Shown here piece by piece: positions 9,312 to 19,218 of a stretch of DNA of 57,054 bases; position 1 is the stretch's first letter; each line of letters begins with the position of its first letter. The notes beneath the pieces are model-generated. The model made no database searches. It was not told where the DNA came from and saw only the letters and a list, made by a program, of their open reading frames with translations. The DNA lies in NCBI RefSeq assembly GCF_900112825.1, contig NZ_FONE01000017.1:1-57054 (forward strand). The letters are read 5' to 3'. Position numbers and translations under genes: made by a program. Source of the stretch: Nitrosomonas sp. Nm166. GTDB lineage: Bacteria; Pseudomonadota; Gammaproteobacteria; Burkholderiales; Nitrosomonadaceae.

Positions 9312-10412
9312 TCAGGCTGGATAAATTGCGCCCAGAATTCTATCTCCTCTCGCACCGGTGACAGCAGTTAAATTGCCTGTCTTACGCGATATCGTTCGTT
9401 GCGCCAGCCAGGCAAATGCGAAAGCTTCCACCCAGTCTGCCACGACGCCCAGCTGATCCGTCAGGGCTACTTTTCTTTCTGGCATCAGATTTAACAGACG
9501 ATCCATCAGCAAGGTATTATGAGCTCCCCCGCCACACATATAGATTTCTGTGGCAGTTGGACAATATTCGCGTATCGATCTGATAATTGTCACTGCGGTC
9601 AGTTGTAGCAATGTTGCTTGCACATCTTCCGGCGCTTCACTTCCCACTAATTTTTGCTCCAGCCACTCAACATTAAACAAGTCTCTGCCAGTGCTTTTAG
9701 GTGGCTGAACCGAGAAAAAACAGTCCCCTAATAATTCTTCCAGTAGCGCAGGAATAATTTGACCCGCCATTGCCCATTGTCCATCCTTATCATAATTTTT
9801 TCCTGTATGACGCAAACACCAGGCATCCATCAAAATATTTCCCGGACCACAATCAAAACCGATGATTTCGTTATGAGGATCAAGACTGGTGATATTGGCA
9901 ATGCCACCAATATTTACAATGACCCGATGACAAAGTGAATCTTTAAAAAGAGCATGATGAAAGGCTGGAACCAGTGGCGCGCCCTGACCGCCTGCGGCTA
10001 TATCGCGGCTTCTGAAATCTGTCACGACTGTGATCTGGGTGAGCTCTGCCAATAGCGCTGCATTCACAAGCTGAATCGTATAGCTTTTTTCCAACTCGGG
10101 ACAGTGCCTGATTGTTTGACCATGGCAACCAATGGCAACAACTTGTTGAAACCCGATACCGGAGTTTCTTAGCAATTCTGCGGTAGCTTCAGCATAAAGA
10201 ACGGATAATTGATTACTGAGCACTGCAGCGCGATGCAGTTCATTGTAGTCTGACCGATGTAAGGCCAATAATTGTGTGCGTAATTGATCATTATAGGGAC
10301 AAAAGAAAGTCTGGATCAGAACCGGAGCGGACGCACTGAAATCAACCAGAACAGCATCGACACCATCCAAGCTTGTACCCGACATGATGCCGATATAGTA
10401 GACAGATTTCAA
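9312..10412 (-). CDS. anmK: Anhydro-N-acetylmuramic acid kinase
   Basis: 366 residues. AnmK cleaves and phosphorylates 1,6-anhydroMurNAc from recycled peptidoglycan to MurNAc-6-phosphate. The ASKHA-type ATP motif GIMSGTSLDGVDAVLVD is at the N terminus; CHGQTIRH, NIGGIANIT, GFDCGPGN and CGGGAHN follow in normal order. Probably co-transcribed with the M23 peptidase upstream (98-base gap), joining wall cutting with recycling. Confidence 0.95.
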   Translation of the reverse strand: MKSVYYIGIMSGTSLDGVDAVLVDFSASAPVLIQTFFCPYNDQLRTQLLALHRSDYNELHRAAVLSNQLSVLYAEATAELLRNSGIGFQQVVAIGCHGQTIRHCPELEKSYTIQLVNAALLAELTQITVVTDFRSRDIAAGGQGAPLVPAFHHALFKDSLCHRVIVNIGGIANITSLDPHNEIIGFDCGPGNILMDAWCLRHTGKNYDKDGQWAMAGQIIPALLEELLGDCFFSVQPPKSTGRDLFNVEWLEQKLVGSEAPEDVQATLLQLTAVTIIRSIREYCPTATEIYMCGGGAHNTLLMDRLLNLMPERKVALTDQLGVVADWVEAFAFAWLAQRTISRKTGNLTAVTGARGDRILGAIYPA

Positions 10413-10510
10413 TGACGCATCAGCCTTTCAAAAAGCATTATTCCTGAACCCTAAATAAAATCTTTAGGATGGATAGCTTCGATAACGCTCCATTTTACCG
10501 CAATACGATG

Positions 10511-11842
10511 CTATTCTAGCGCAGCATAATGAATATTACGCATGATGTTTAAACGCGCCACCAAGGATTGAGTTTCTTTCTGGAAAGTATTCAAGTCCTT
10601 TTTGGCAATGGGAGGCGCAGTCGGCAGAGCAACTTTTGTTGGATCGCGCTGCAAGCCATCAACGCGTAATTCATAATGTAAATGCGGGCCGGTCGCCATA
10701 CCCGTTGAACCCACATACCCAATCACTTCGCCCTGATTAACCCGCTTACCTTTGCTTATTCCGCTCGCAAAACGTGACAAATGGCCATAGGCTGTCTCAT
10801 ATTTGCCATTATGTTTAAGAACAACTAAATTACCATAACCTTTTTGTGAGCCAGAGAACGCAACGATTCCATTGGCTGTGGCTTTGACAGGTGTACCGGT
10901 AGGCGCTGCATAATCTATACCTCGATGCGCACGCCATTCTTTGAGTATGGGATGAAAGCGGGCATTAGTAAAACCGGAGCTGATACGCGAGAAAGTAAGC
11001 GGTGAAAGTAAGAATGTTTTGCGTAAACTTTCCCCATCCGGTGTGTAATAACCATCTGCGCCGTTAGAGGCCTTGAAGTAGACAGCTTGATGGGATTTTC
11101 CTTTATTGACGAATTCGACTGCTAACACACGTCCGGTTTTAGCACGCTTACCATTATTTGAAAAAGTTTCATACACGACGGTAAAGCGATCTCCCTGACG
11201 TAAATCTCGATAAAAATCAATTTCTGATGCAAATATTTCTGTTAGCTGCATGGCAATATTGTTGGGTATGCCAGCACTATCGGTTGCGGCAAATAGAGAG
11301 CTATTGATTACACCCGATTTCATATGAATTTGAGTATCCAGCTCAATTGATTGCTCAGTCATTTTGAATTCATCATCGGTTTTTTCCATCAAGAACAGTT
11401 CTTCGTTTCCAAAAAAATAACGCAGTGACAATAGTTCGCCGTCAGCTGTCGTCTGTGCATAAATGGTTTGACCGGGTTTTAGCTGGCGCATGGCTCGGCT
11501 GCCACGGGCTGCCTGTAAAAAATCGATCGAGTCCTGGTTACTGATATCCAGTCGATTTAAAATTGCCGCAATCGTGTCGCCACGACGAATATTTTCCTGG
11601 TGCCAGAAAGTTTGATTAGTTTGAGTTTCAGGAAGCACATCCGGAATCGATAAATCAAGAACCACTTCTTCTACCTGAATCTCTTCAAAAGATGTCGTAT
11701 TTGGCGCAATACCAAATGCAGTAACTATGCCAAACAGGGGTATGCTGGATAAGGTGACCAGCCAGCGAATCGTTTTTTTTGTTAGTTTTGATGATTTTTG
11801 AGCTAGAATCCTTTGTTTTCTGCTAAGCAGTGTATATAGCAT
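10511..11842 (-). CDS. M23 family metallopeptidase with N-terminal anchor
   Basis: 443 residues. A basic N terminus leads into a membrane anchor (about 28-45), then an OapA/LysM-like region (about 75-150) and a C-terminal LytM/M23 domain (about 290-400). Zinc ligands are visible in RFHPILKEWRAHRGIDYAAP and GPHLHYE. Such proteins are periplasmic peptidoglycan endopeptidases, or activators of amidases when ligands are lost; here the ligands look complete. Divergent from tyrS, upstream of anmK. Confidence 0.92.
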   Translation of the reverse strand: MLYTLLSRKQRILAQKSSKLTKKTIRWLVTLSSIPLFGIVTAFGIAPNTTSFEEIQVEEVVLDLSIPDVLPETQTNQTFWHQENIRRGDTIAAILNRLDISNQDSIDFLQAARGSRAMRQLKPGQTIYAQTTADGELLSLRYFFGNEELFLMEKTDDEFKMTEQSIELDTQIHMKSGVINSSLFAATDSAGIPNNIAMQLTEIFASEIDFYRDLRQGDRFTVVYETFSNNGKRAKTGRVLAVEFVNKGKSHQAVYFKASNGADGYYTPDGESLRKTFLLSPLTFSRISSGFTNARFHPILKEWRAHRGIDYAAPTGTPVKATANGIVAFSGSQKGYGNLVVLKHNGKYETAYGHLSRFASGISKGKRVNQGEVIGYVGSTGMATGPHLHYELRVDGLQRDPTKVALPTAPPIAKKDLNTFQKETQSLVARLNIMRNIHYAALE

Positions 11843-11993
11843 CTATGAAGTACCTCCAGTCATTTTTATCATTGCAAAGAGGGATGAGTCTAACATGAAA
11901 ACCATCAAAACATGTACCAAGGTACAATTGAAATTGTAATAAATGGCTTATTGAAAGAGAAATATTAATAAGAATCTTTAGCTTATCGTTATT

Positions 11994-13196
11994 GTGAATA
12001 AAACTATCAAATCTCAACTCGAAATTATAAAACGTGGTAGCCACGAACTATTAATTGAAGCAGAGTTAGAAAGTAAGCTTATTTCAGGATGTCCACTGCG
12101 CATCAAAGCAGGATTTGATCCAACTGCACCCGATTTGCACCTGGGTCATACCGTCCTATTGAACAAACTGCGCCAGTTACAAGATATGGGACATCACATT
12201 CTGTTCCTGATTGGGGATTTCACAGGTATGATCGGCGATCCAAGCGGTAAAAATACTACACGCCCGCCATTGTCTCGCGAGCAAGTTGCGGAGAATGCAA
12301 AATCTTATACCACGCAAGTTTTTAAAATACTCAAACCTGAAGGCACGGAAGTCGTGTTTAACTCATCCTGGATGGACAAGCTAAACGCAGCGGATCTCAT
12401 AAAACTTGCTGCAACGCACACGGTTGCGCGTATGCTGGAACGAGACGATTTTAATAAACGCTATCGCAACAATCAGGCAATCGCCATTCATGAATTCCTC
12501 TACCCTTTGATCCAGGGCTATGATTCTGTTGCCCTGAAAGCTGATCTTGAATTAGGCGGCACCGATCAGAAATTCAATCTTCTGATGGGACGAGAACTAC
12601 AGAAGCATTTTGGACAATCACAGCAATGCATACTTACAATGCCTTTGCTGGAAGGATTGGATGGTGTCAACAAAATGTCCAAGTCCTTGAACAATTATGT
12701 GGGCATCACTGAAAGTCCGCAAGAAATCTTCGGCAAACTGATGTCGATATCTGATCAGCTCATGTGGCGTTATTTGGAGCTGCTATCTTTTGAATCGCTT
12801 GATACCATTCAGACATGGCGCAAAGAAGTAGAAGCAGGTCGCAATCCACGGGACATCAAGGTCATGTTCGCGCAGGAAATTGTCGCGCGTTTCCACAGCC
12901 CGCAAGACGCTGAGCAAGCCCTTGCCGATTTTGAAGCACGCTTTAAGCATGGTGCGTTACCAGATGAAATCCCACAAAAAATAATCCAAACACAAGATAA
13001 TGAAATCCCGCTGGTGCAATTATTAAAATTATCAGAATTAACTGCCAGCACCAGTGAAGCTTTGCGTATGATCAGTCAAGGCGCTGTCAAACTGGATGGC
13101 GAAAAAGTGGAGGATAAATCGGCGCAAATAGCACGAGGCAAATCCGTGATCATACAAGTAGGCAAGCGTAAGTACGCCAAAGTTATTATCCAGTAA
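11994..13196 (+). CDS. tyrS: Tyrosyl-tRNA synthetase
   Basis: 400 residues. HIGH motif as LHLGHTVLL near residue 45, KMSKS as [10 protein letters not shown] near residue 227, and a C-terminal S4-like RNA-binding domain ([20 protein letters not shown] onward). Charges tRNA-Tyr. The start is GTG at 11994; no strong Shine-Dalgarno is seen, but the following residues match TyrRS N termini of this length class. Confidence 0.95.
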   Translation: MNKTIKSQLEIIKRGSHELLIEAELESKLISGCPLRIKAGFDPTAPDLHLGHTVLLNKLRQLQDMGHHILFLIGDFTGMIGDPSGKNTTRPPLSREQVAENAKSYTTQVFKILKPEGTEVVFNSSWMDKLNAADLIKLAATHTVARMLERDDFNKRYRNNQAIAIHEFLYPLIQGYDSVALKADLELGGTDQKFNLLMGRELQKHFGQSQQCILTMPLLEGLDGVNKMSKSLNNYVGITESPQEIFGKLMSISDQLMWRYLELLSFESLDTIQTWRKEVEAGRNPRDIKVMFAQEIVARFHSPQDAEQALADFEARFKHGALPDEIPQKIIQTQDNEIPLVQLLKLSELTASTSEALRMISQGAVKLDGEKVEDKSAQIARGKSVIIQVGKRKYAKVIIQ

Positions 13197-13278
13197 CCCT
13201 TTTGCATTGTTGTAATTTCTTATCGATTATTTCCGTTGTAGTCAAGAATCCAGCCTATTATTAAATAGCCATAAATAA

Positions 13279-13531
13279 TTGCAAATCGTTATAGAATCCA
13301 GTATACTGCCGCGCTTGGTTGATTCAGGCTATTCTTTTGATTGTCTGATTGATCTTTATCTGGTTTCATCGTTCTGACCTCTCTTCAATTTTTCAAATTT
13401 CCGGAAAATGATGTATAGCAACCCTGGTTAGCGGCGATGCTTTATTTAATGCGCTGGCAGGGCTATGCATTTTTGGACAAGACAATATTTGCCTGCTTGT
13501 GCGTCCAATTTTTATTCTTTAGGAAAACAAC
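13279..13531 (+). promoter_or_regulatory. Sigma-70 promoter and about 220-base leader of the rhlE-type gene
   Basis: TTGCAA (13279-13284), a 17-base spacer and TATACT (13302-13307) make a near-consensus promoter. Transcription from about 13314 would give a leader of about 218 bases before the GTG at 13532. Long structured leaders are common on DEAD-box helicase mRNAs that are cold-induced or autoregulated. No known Rfam class was recognised, and no coding frame is evident in the leader. The remaining upstream part (13197-13278) is plain AT-rich spacer. Confidence 0.6.
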
Positions 13532-14917
13532 GTGTCTTTTGAAGATCTAAACTTACATCCTTCTATTATCAAAGCCATTCATGACGCAGGGTATACCCTT
13601 CCTACTCCCATTCAGAAACAAGCGATTCCTGAATTATTAGCCGGTCACGATGTCATGGCATCTGCACAAACCGGAACGGGAAAAACAGCTGCTTTCATGT
13701 TGCCAGCTCTTCATCTTCTGGCAACACCGGCAAAAATCTACAGCCGTGGACCCCGCGTTTTGGTGTTAACCCCTACACGCGAACTGGCACTGCAAGTATC
13801 CGATGCCGCTAAGAAATATGGTAAATATCTTTCCCGTGCCAAAGTTATCAGCATACTGGGCGGCATGCCTTATCCACTACAAAATAAACTTTTATCACAA
13901 CCTGTGGATATTTTGGTTGCTACGCCCGGTCGGCTTATTGATCATATTCAACGTGGCCGGATTGATTTCAGACGTTTAGAAATGCTGGTATTGGATGAAG
14001 CAGATCGAATGCTGGATATGGGCTTTATTGATGATGTTGAAAGCATTGCATCTGCCACTCCCGCTACCCGGCAAACCCTGTTATTCTCTGCCACTCTGGA
14101 TGATGCGATCAATAAGGTTGCAGCAAAACTTTTAAAATCTCCGAAGCGAATTCAAGTTGCCTCACACAAAGCAAGATTTGAGAATATTGAGCAGCGGCTC
14201 CATTATGTTGATGATATGTCGCATAAGAATCGCTTATTACATCATGTATTGCGTGACGAAACCCTCAAGCAGGCCATTGTTTTTACAGCCACTAAGCGAG
14301 ATGCAGACTCATTGGCTGATAATCTTTATGCGCAAGGTTATGCAGCCGCCGCATTGCATGGCGACATGAATCAGCGTGAACGTAACCGTACACTTACCAA
14401 ACTTCGCACGGGTGGTTTACGTGTTCTGGTGGCAACCGATGTGGCTGCCAGAGGCATCGACATTGCCGATATTACGCATGTCATCAATTTTGACTTACCC
14501 AAATTTGCAGAAGACTATGTTCACCGTATTGGCCGTACCGGTCGAGCTGGCGCAAGCGGAATCGCAGTTTCCTTTGCATCCATCCGGGATAGTGTTCATT
14601 TAACGAAAATTGAGCGCTATACAGGGCAGCGCATTACGTCGCATACCATTCCTGGCCTTGAACCCCGCATTAAACCACGTTTCCAGAACAACGGTATTAA
14701 AAGCGCACCGGGTATCGCTCAGAAACGTAAGCATTCGCCGTTAGCACACAGGGGTCACCAAAATTTCAATTCGATCAGTAATTCGCAGGACAACGGAAAT
14801 AGCTATGGCGGTCGTTCATTCGGTCACGAAAGCCGTAACAATTCTTTCCGAAATAATGGCAATAAACCCAATAGTGGCCAACACCTTGCAAGGGCGAAGC
14901 AACCTAAATACTTCTAA
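13532..14917 (+). CDS. rhlE: DEAD-box ATP-dependent RNA helicase, RhlE type
   Basis: 461 residues. All helicase motifs are visible: Q motif PTPIQKQAIP, Walker A AQTGTGKTAAF near residue 49, PTRELALQ, TPGRL, VLDEADRMLDMGF, SATL, and in the second RecA domain ATDVAARGIDI and HRIGRTGRAG. The C-terminal tail of about 90 residues is Asn/Arg/Gly-rich and probably disordered and RNA-binding. Role: RNA unwinding in ribosome assembly or RNA decay, often important in the cold. Start GTG, preceded by AGGA. Confidence 0.93.
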   Translation: MSFEDLNLHPSIIKAIHDAGYTLPTPIQKQAIPELLAGHDVMASAQTGTGKTAAFMLPALHLLATPAKIYSRGPRVLVLTPTRELALQVSDAAKKYGKYLSRAKVISILGGMPYPLQNKLLSQPVDILVATPGRLIDHIQRGRIDFRRLEMLVLDEADRMLDMGFIDDVESIASATPATRQTLLFSATLDDAINKVAAKLLKSPKRIQVASHKARFENIEQRLHYVDDMSHKNRLLHHVLRDETLKQAIVFTATKRDADSLADNLYAQGYAAAALHGDMNQRERNRTLTKLRTGGLRVLVATDVAARGIDIADITHVINFDLPKFAEDYVHRIGRTGRAGASGIAVSFASIRDSVHLTKIERYTGQRITSHTIPGLEPRIKPRFQNNGIKSAPGIAQKRKHSPLAHRGHQNFNSISNSQDNGNSYGGRSFGHESRNNSFRNNGNKPNSGQHLARAKQPKYF

Positions 14918-14944
14918 AAACGTGTTATCACCATGAATGGTTTT

Positions 14945-14979
14945 CTGCCGCAACAATCAACCATCTGGTGTTGTGGCAG
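14945..14979. terminator. Hairpin between convergent genes
   Basis: CTGCCGCAACA and TGTTGTGGCAG form an 11-base stem with one G-T pair, between the convergent rhlE-type and spermidine-synthase-like genes. Neither side has a T run, so it is a weak candidate intrinsic terminator, or a processing hairpin. Confidence 0.4.
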
Positions 14980-14999
14980 CAAGCTTCGGTTTATTAAAA

Positions 15000-17336
15000 T
15001 CAGCGCCCTAAGCCCCGGAAAGCAATCATAGCCAGTGCATAAGCAGCGGCGGCAGCCCAGCCGACAGTAGGAAAGCCTCCCTGCATGATCAGAAAAACGG
15101 CCAGCGGTGCGGCAATAACGGAAAAGCAACCATTAATGCCCCAAGCCCATGGTACTTGTTGGGGGCGCGTATGGTTCAGTACGCGCAGGGCCAGCGGGAG
15201 AGGTACGCCCAGCAGAAAAGCTGGCAAAGCCAGAAGCGCGAGCCCGGCAATCCATTTCAGCGGCTCCGGCCAGACCAACCCGATCGTAAACAACGGCGGT
15301 GTTAAAAACAGAGATAGCACAATGATGATCACGATGCCGCCCAGAACAAGGCCAGCGGTTCTGCGGGAGGCCACAAGCCGGGCACTAAAAGCGCTGCCTG
15401 CTCCCATACCGCATAACAGGGCGGCAACGACGCCAGCAGCGCTGTAGAGTGAGTGGCCCCAGAATAAGGTGAAACGCTGAATCCACAAAATTTCCAAAAA
15501 CATAAACCCCAGACCGATCGCTGCGAAATAAAACAACACAGCCAGTCGCCCGCCCGGAGCCCAACCCAACCACAGCAGTGGCGCCAGAATCAAAACAAAG
15601 GCAACCCCAGCCAGTACAAATCCTGTCAAAGCCACTAGAATTGATCCCATTTCAACAAAAGCAAGAGTACCATTCCCAAAATACTGCTCCACTTCTGCAA
15701 GGCGATCTCCACGCAGAAACTGATGGAAATAGGGCCTATCATCAAGCGGAGCACGCACATCAAACAAATAGTCATCATAGAAAGCAGATGCCCTATCCGT
15801 AGAAAGCAGCGCTGCGAATCCCGTTACCAGTCGATCTTCTTCCATGATATGGAAACGATCAGCAAGTACAGAGCCTTCTCCCGGTGACCAGAGCCGGTCA
15901 AACCCTTTGGCTTGCGAGAATGCGGCCAGCTTTTCTCGCATCGCTTTGTTCATCGGTTGCTTTGACACCGCCACAGACAGCATATCCCAGCTTCTGACTG
16001 CGGCAATATGGGACGACAAATCAGATAGACCAGTCGCGCGGAGAGTATCTGCGACCAGCGCCAGAAGCTTTAAACTCTGGCGCGGCGGCTGGTCAAGATA
16101 AACACTGAAGGCCAACAGGCCATCTTCGCGCAACACATCCCACAAAGCACCAAACGATTCACGGGTCAGCAGATAATCTTCCTGCATCGCCTGTAAGCCG
16201 ACACCGCCACCAAACAAGCCTTGTGGTGGTAACAAAATCAGGTCGTAATAATGGGAAGGTGCACTTAGAAAAGCACGGCCTTCGCGTGTAATGACAGTAA
16301 GCCGATCATCCTGGTATTGCGCTCGCAGCCACTGAGCTACCACGGGGTGAGGCTCCACCGCATCCACAAGGATATCGTCCTGCATCAGCAGATGCGCCAC
16401 TGCTGCCCCTCCTGCATGCAGAACAAGTGCATGTGACGGTGTCACCAGCGCGAGTGGCAGCGCTTGCACGCTTTCATTCAGTACGGTTGCGTCGTGCAGC
16501 AAAATGCCATAAGCATCACCATTGCGATAAATATGGGGTGCAGCAGGTACCGTGCCATGAAACTGTAGACTAAGGCCCGGCCCATAGCGCAGGGCAGGAG
16601 ATTGCACGATTTGAATCCGACCCATCGGATGAGCAGTATCACTGATGATTTGCGATTGCGGCAATTGCAGGGCATAACTGATCGCCTTATAGGGAGAAGG
16701 CTTGGTATCAGTAATATAATAGGTGTTTGCCAACGCCAAGAGCAGCAAGATCACGCTGAACCATGAGCGCTGCAACACCCATGCGGCCAACGCAAAAGCC
16801 GCAGCGCATAGCGCAAAACCCTGCGTCGGTGTGAAATAAAGCAACAACAACAGCCCCAGTCCTGCGCCGATTGCCGATCCCAACAGATTCGCCGCGTAAC
16901 GCTGTCCGATTGATGTGGTATCGCGCATGAAGATAAGCCCAAGAAATAACGCCCCGCTAAAAAAGGGTAAAAAAACAAGTGTGGCACTGGCTAACAGCGG
17001 CCCCCAGCTGCGCACATCGATAAACAACAAAGGAAAATCCGTCAATGCCGCGGCTTGCAGCGCTAAAGGCAGCGCCAGAATGCAGCTTGCTGCGGCGAAT
17101 AGAAGGCATAAGTACGCCACGCCGTTACTGCGTGGCAGCAATTTGTCCCGTGCCAGCGCAAGAACTGTGCCACTGCTGCCGAATCCCAGCAAGGCAAGAG
17201 AAATCACGGCATAGGCGAAATGATGGCCCTGCGCCTGCGCCAGCGCTTGCATCAACACGATCTGTAACGCGATCAGTGCCAGTGAAGACACAAACAGGGC
17301 GATATCAACGCCGGATAGCCGCCAATTAAAATGCAC
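15000..17336 (-). CDS. Polytopic membrane protein with internal spermidine-synthase-like domain
   Basis: 778 residues. About seven membrane segments occupy residues 10-215, a Rossmann domain like spermidine synthase lies at about 225-530, and another set of membrane segments at about 570-775. The domain's SAM/dcSAM loop is altered: VLHAGGAAVAHLL replaces the usual GGGDGG. VDAVEPHPVVAQWLR and YYDLILLPPQG are the acidic ligand strands. Such fused proteins are often labelled spermidine synthases but their reaction is not established. The GTG start lies one base after the pcm stop, so translation is coupled to an exported isoaspartyl methyltransferase. Confidence 0.75.
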   Translation of the reverse strand: MHFNWRLSGVDIALFVSSLALIALQIVLMQALAQAQGHHFAYAVISLALLGFGSSGTVLALARDKLLPRSNGVAYLCLLFAAASCILALPLALQAAALTDFPLLFIDVRSWGPLLASATLVFLPFFSGALFLGLIFMRDTTSIGQRYAANLLGSAIGAGLGLLLLLYFTPTQGFALCAAAFALAAWVLQRSWFSVILLLLALANTYYITDTKPSPYKAISYALQLPQSQIISDTAHPMGRIQIVQSPALRYGPGLSLQFHGTVPAAPHIYRNGDAYGILLHDATVLNESVQALPLALVTPSHALVLHAGGAAVAHLLMQDDILVDAVEPHPVVAQWLRAQYQDDRLTVITREGRAFLSAPSHYYDLILLPPQGLFGGGVGLQAMQEDYLLTRESFGALWDVLREDGLLAFSVYLDQPPRQSLKLLALVADTLRATGLSDLSSHIAAVRSWDMLSVAVSKQPMNKAMREKLAAFSQAKGFDRLWSPGEGSVLADRFHIMEEDRLVTGFAALLSTDRASAFYDDYLFDVRAPLDDRPYFHQFLRGDRLAEVEQYFGNGTLAFVEMGSILVALTGFVLAGVAFVLILAPLLWLGWAPGGRLAVLFYFAAIGLGFMFLEILWIQRFTLFWGHSLYSAAGVVAALLCGMGAGSAFSARLVASRRTAGLVLGGIVIIIVLSLFLTPPLFTIGLVWPEPLKWIAGLALLALPAFLLGVPLPLALRVLNHTRPQQVPWAWGINGCFSVIAAPLAVFLIMQGGFPTVGWAAAAAYALAMIAFRGLGR

Positions 17337-17337
17337 T

Positions 17338-18045
17338 CTACCCCCTCGTTAAGGGAACAAAACGTACTGGCAAAAGATTTTGCGTACGCACCTCACTGCC
17401 AACTTTGGTGACCAGAACAAGCATCTGAACCATATAAGAAGTGCCGACGGGAATAATCATTCGCCCGCCATCCTTGAGCTGTTCGATCAGCGGCGGCGGA
17501 ATATGGGGTGCAGCTGCAGTCACAATAATCGCATCGAAAGGTGCATGTTCGGCCCAGCCGTAATAGCCATCCGCCTGCTTGACGCTGACATTGTTATAGC
17601 CGGCGTTATGCAAACGTACCTCTGCCTGTTGCGCAAGTTGCGGAATAACTTCTATGGTGTAAGCATGTTTGACAATTTGCGCCAGTACGGCAGCTTGATA
17701 ACCGCTACCCGCACCGATTTCAAGCACACGGGAATCCGGCTTTACTTTGGCCATTTCTGTCATATAGGCGACAATATAAGGCTGCGACATCGTTTGACCA
17801 TAGCCAATCGGCAGCGGACGGTCTTCATAAGCTAAACGTTCTCCCCATTCCGGTATAAACAGATGACGAGGCACGGCACGCATTGCATCCAGAACATACT
17901 TATCCTGCACGCCTCTTGCAGCAATCTGCTCAGTGACCATTTTCTCGCGTAGTTCGCGTGTCCGATCAGTATCCTTGGCCTGTACAGGAAAGGTCCCAAA
18001 CAGGCAAACAAGAATCGGTATAAATAGCAGTTTACTCATTGTCAT
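17338..18045 (-). CDS. pcm: Protein-L-isoaspartate O-methyltransferase with signal peptide
   Basis: 235 residues, of which about the first 24 form a signal peptide (KLLFIPILVCLFGTFPVQAK). The rest is standard Pcm: MVTEQIAARGVQD, AMRAVPRHLFIP, GYGQTMSQPYIVA, and the SAM motif VLEIGAGSGYQAAVLA. Pcm methylates isoaspartyl residues in aged proteins so that they can revert. It normally acts in the cytosol; a signal peptide would place it in the periplasm, where SAM supply is unexplained. Start may be ATG 18045 or 18039. Coupled to the downstream membrane protein. Confidence 0.9.
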   Translation of the reverse strand: MTMSKLLFIPILVCLFGTFPVQAKDTDRTRELREKMVTEQIAARGVQDKYVLDAMRAVPRHLFIPEWGERLAYEDRPLPIGYGQTMSQPYIVAYMTEMAKVKPDSRVLEIGAGSGYQAAVLAQIVKHAYTIEVIPQLAQQAEVRLHNAGYNNVSVKQADGYYGWAEHAPFDAIIVTAAAPHIPPPLIEQLKDGGRMIIPVGTSYMVQMLVLVTKVGSEVRTQNLLPVRFVPLTRG

Positions 18046-18131
18046 ATCCTATTCCCCCTCATGAAGTGCCTTCACCACAACTTCAAAACCGTCTTGAGCA
18101 ATAGCAAACGCATGGATCCCATCGATCCCTG

Positions 18132-19109
18132 CTAGCCAGAAGACTTGGCAAATACTGCATTGTCGCCACGTTCATAAGCCTCGACCAACGCTTTTCCACG
18201 CATTAATAATAATGGGCAGGTGGTAGTACTGATGACTTGACTGACTACGCTACCGTAAACCATGCGCTCCACACCTGTCCGGCCGTGAGTACTCATGACA
18301 ATCAGATCAGCACTTTCTGCATGAGCGATGCGAACAATGGAATCAGCCGGGCCTCCTGCTGTGACGTGATAACGGCATGTGATGCCTGCCAGTTGCAGCC
18401 TCAGGCGTATGCGCTCCAGATAACATACTGCCTGGCGGATGATAGGCTGCCCTTCCGTATTATCTAGATCGCTGAATACTTGACCGGTTGTCAATCCATC
18501 CCCGGCATTCTCGGCATCATACGGATCGACGACACGAACCAAGCGGATCATCGCACCCATATCCTGTGCAAACTGACGAGCAGCAGGTATAGCTGCCTCG
18601 GCCAGGGGAGTGCCGTCAAGTGGCAAGAGAATGGTACGAGGCAAAGAATCAGACTGTACTGCAATCCGGGCAGGAACCAGAAATACGGGTGGACGTGCAT
18701 TGCGCACTACTTCGTCCGCTACGCTACCCAGCAACGTCAATCCTAACCCCGTTCTTCCGTGCGTAGACATGGCAATCAAATTGACATAGGCTTCTTCGGC
18801 CAGACGCAAAATACTTTCAGCAGGTATTCCCGCTAAACATTTGCTCTCTACTCGAAAACCGTTCTGATTAAGCTGCTGCGCCACTTCAAGTAGTCTTTCG
18901 CTGACCTCATCTTCATGGGATATCGCTGTCTGCTCTGACGCAAGCGGTCGGATAGCATTTTTGAGTGATGGAAGAATGAATGATGACAATGCCGTCATTA
19001 ACAGAAGCTCCGTCCGCTCCGGCGCAACAAAGCGCAGCAGATGAGGAATGACTTGTTCTGCCAGTTCAGAACCATCCAATGGTATAAGCACTCGCCTGAT
19101 CATGTGCAT
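18132..19109 (-). CDS. Tandem universal stress protein
   Basis: 325 residues made of two UspA domains (about 1-148 and 155-310). Each keeps the ATP-binding G-X2-G-X9-G-S pattern: MSTHGRTGLGLTLLGS in the first, MSTHGRTGVERMVYGS in the second. Both halves start with VLIPLDGS or ILLPLDGT. These are cytosolic ATP-binding stress proteins; the client is unknown. It stands alone between pcm and the ceramidase-like gene. Confidence 0.92.
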   Translation of the reverse strand: MHMIRRVLIPLDGSELAEQVIPHLLRFVAPERTELLLMTALSSFILPSLKNAIRPLASEQTAISHEDEVSERLLEVAQQLNQNGFRVESKCLAGIPAESILRLAEEAYVNLIAMSTHGRTGLGLTLLGSVADEVVRNARPPVFLVPARIAVQSDSLPRTILLPLDGTPLAEAAIPAARQFAQDMGAMIRLVRVVDPYDAENAGDGLTTGQVFSDLDNTEGQPIIRQAVCYLERIRLRLQLAGITCRYHVTAGGPADSIVRIAHAESADLIVMSTHGRTGVERMVYGSVVSQVISTTTCPLLLMRGKALVEAYERGDNAVFAKSSG

Positions 19110-19218
19110 ACCCCCCAGTCATAATCACTGTTCGAGTATAGGCTTTTTCGCATCCATTTTCCATGGTTGCGAACCGGATATTCCAGGTTCCCTTCAGTTA
19201 GTTATGTAATTTATTGTT

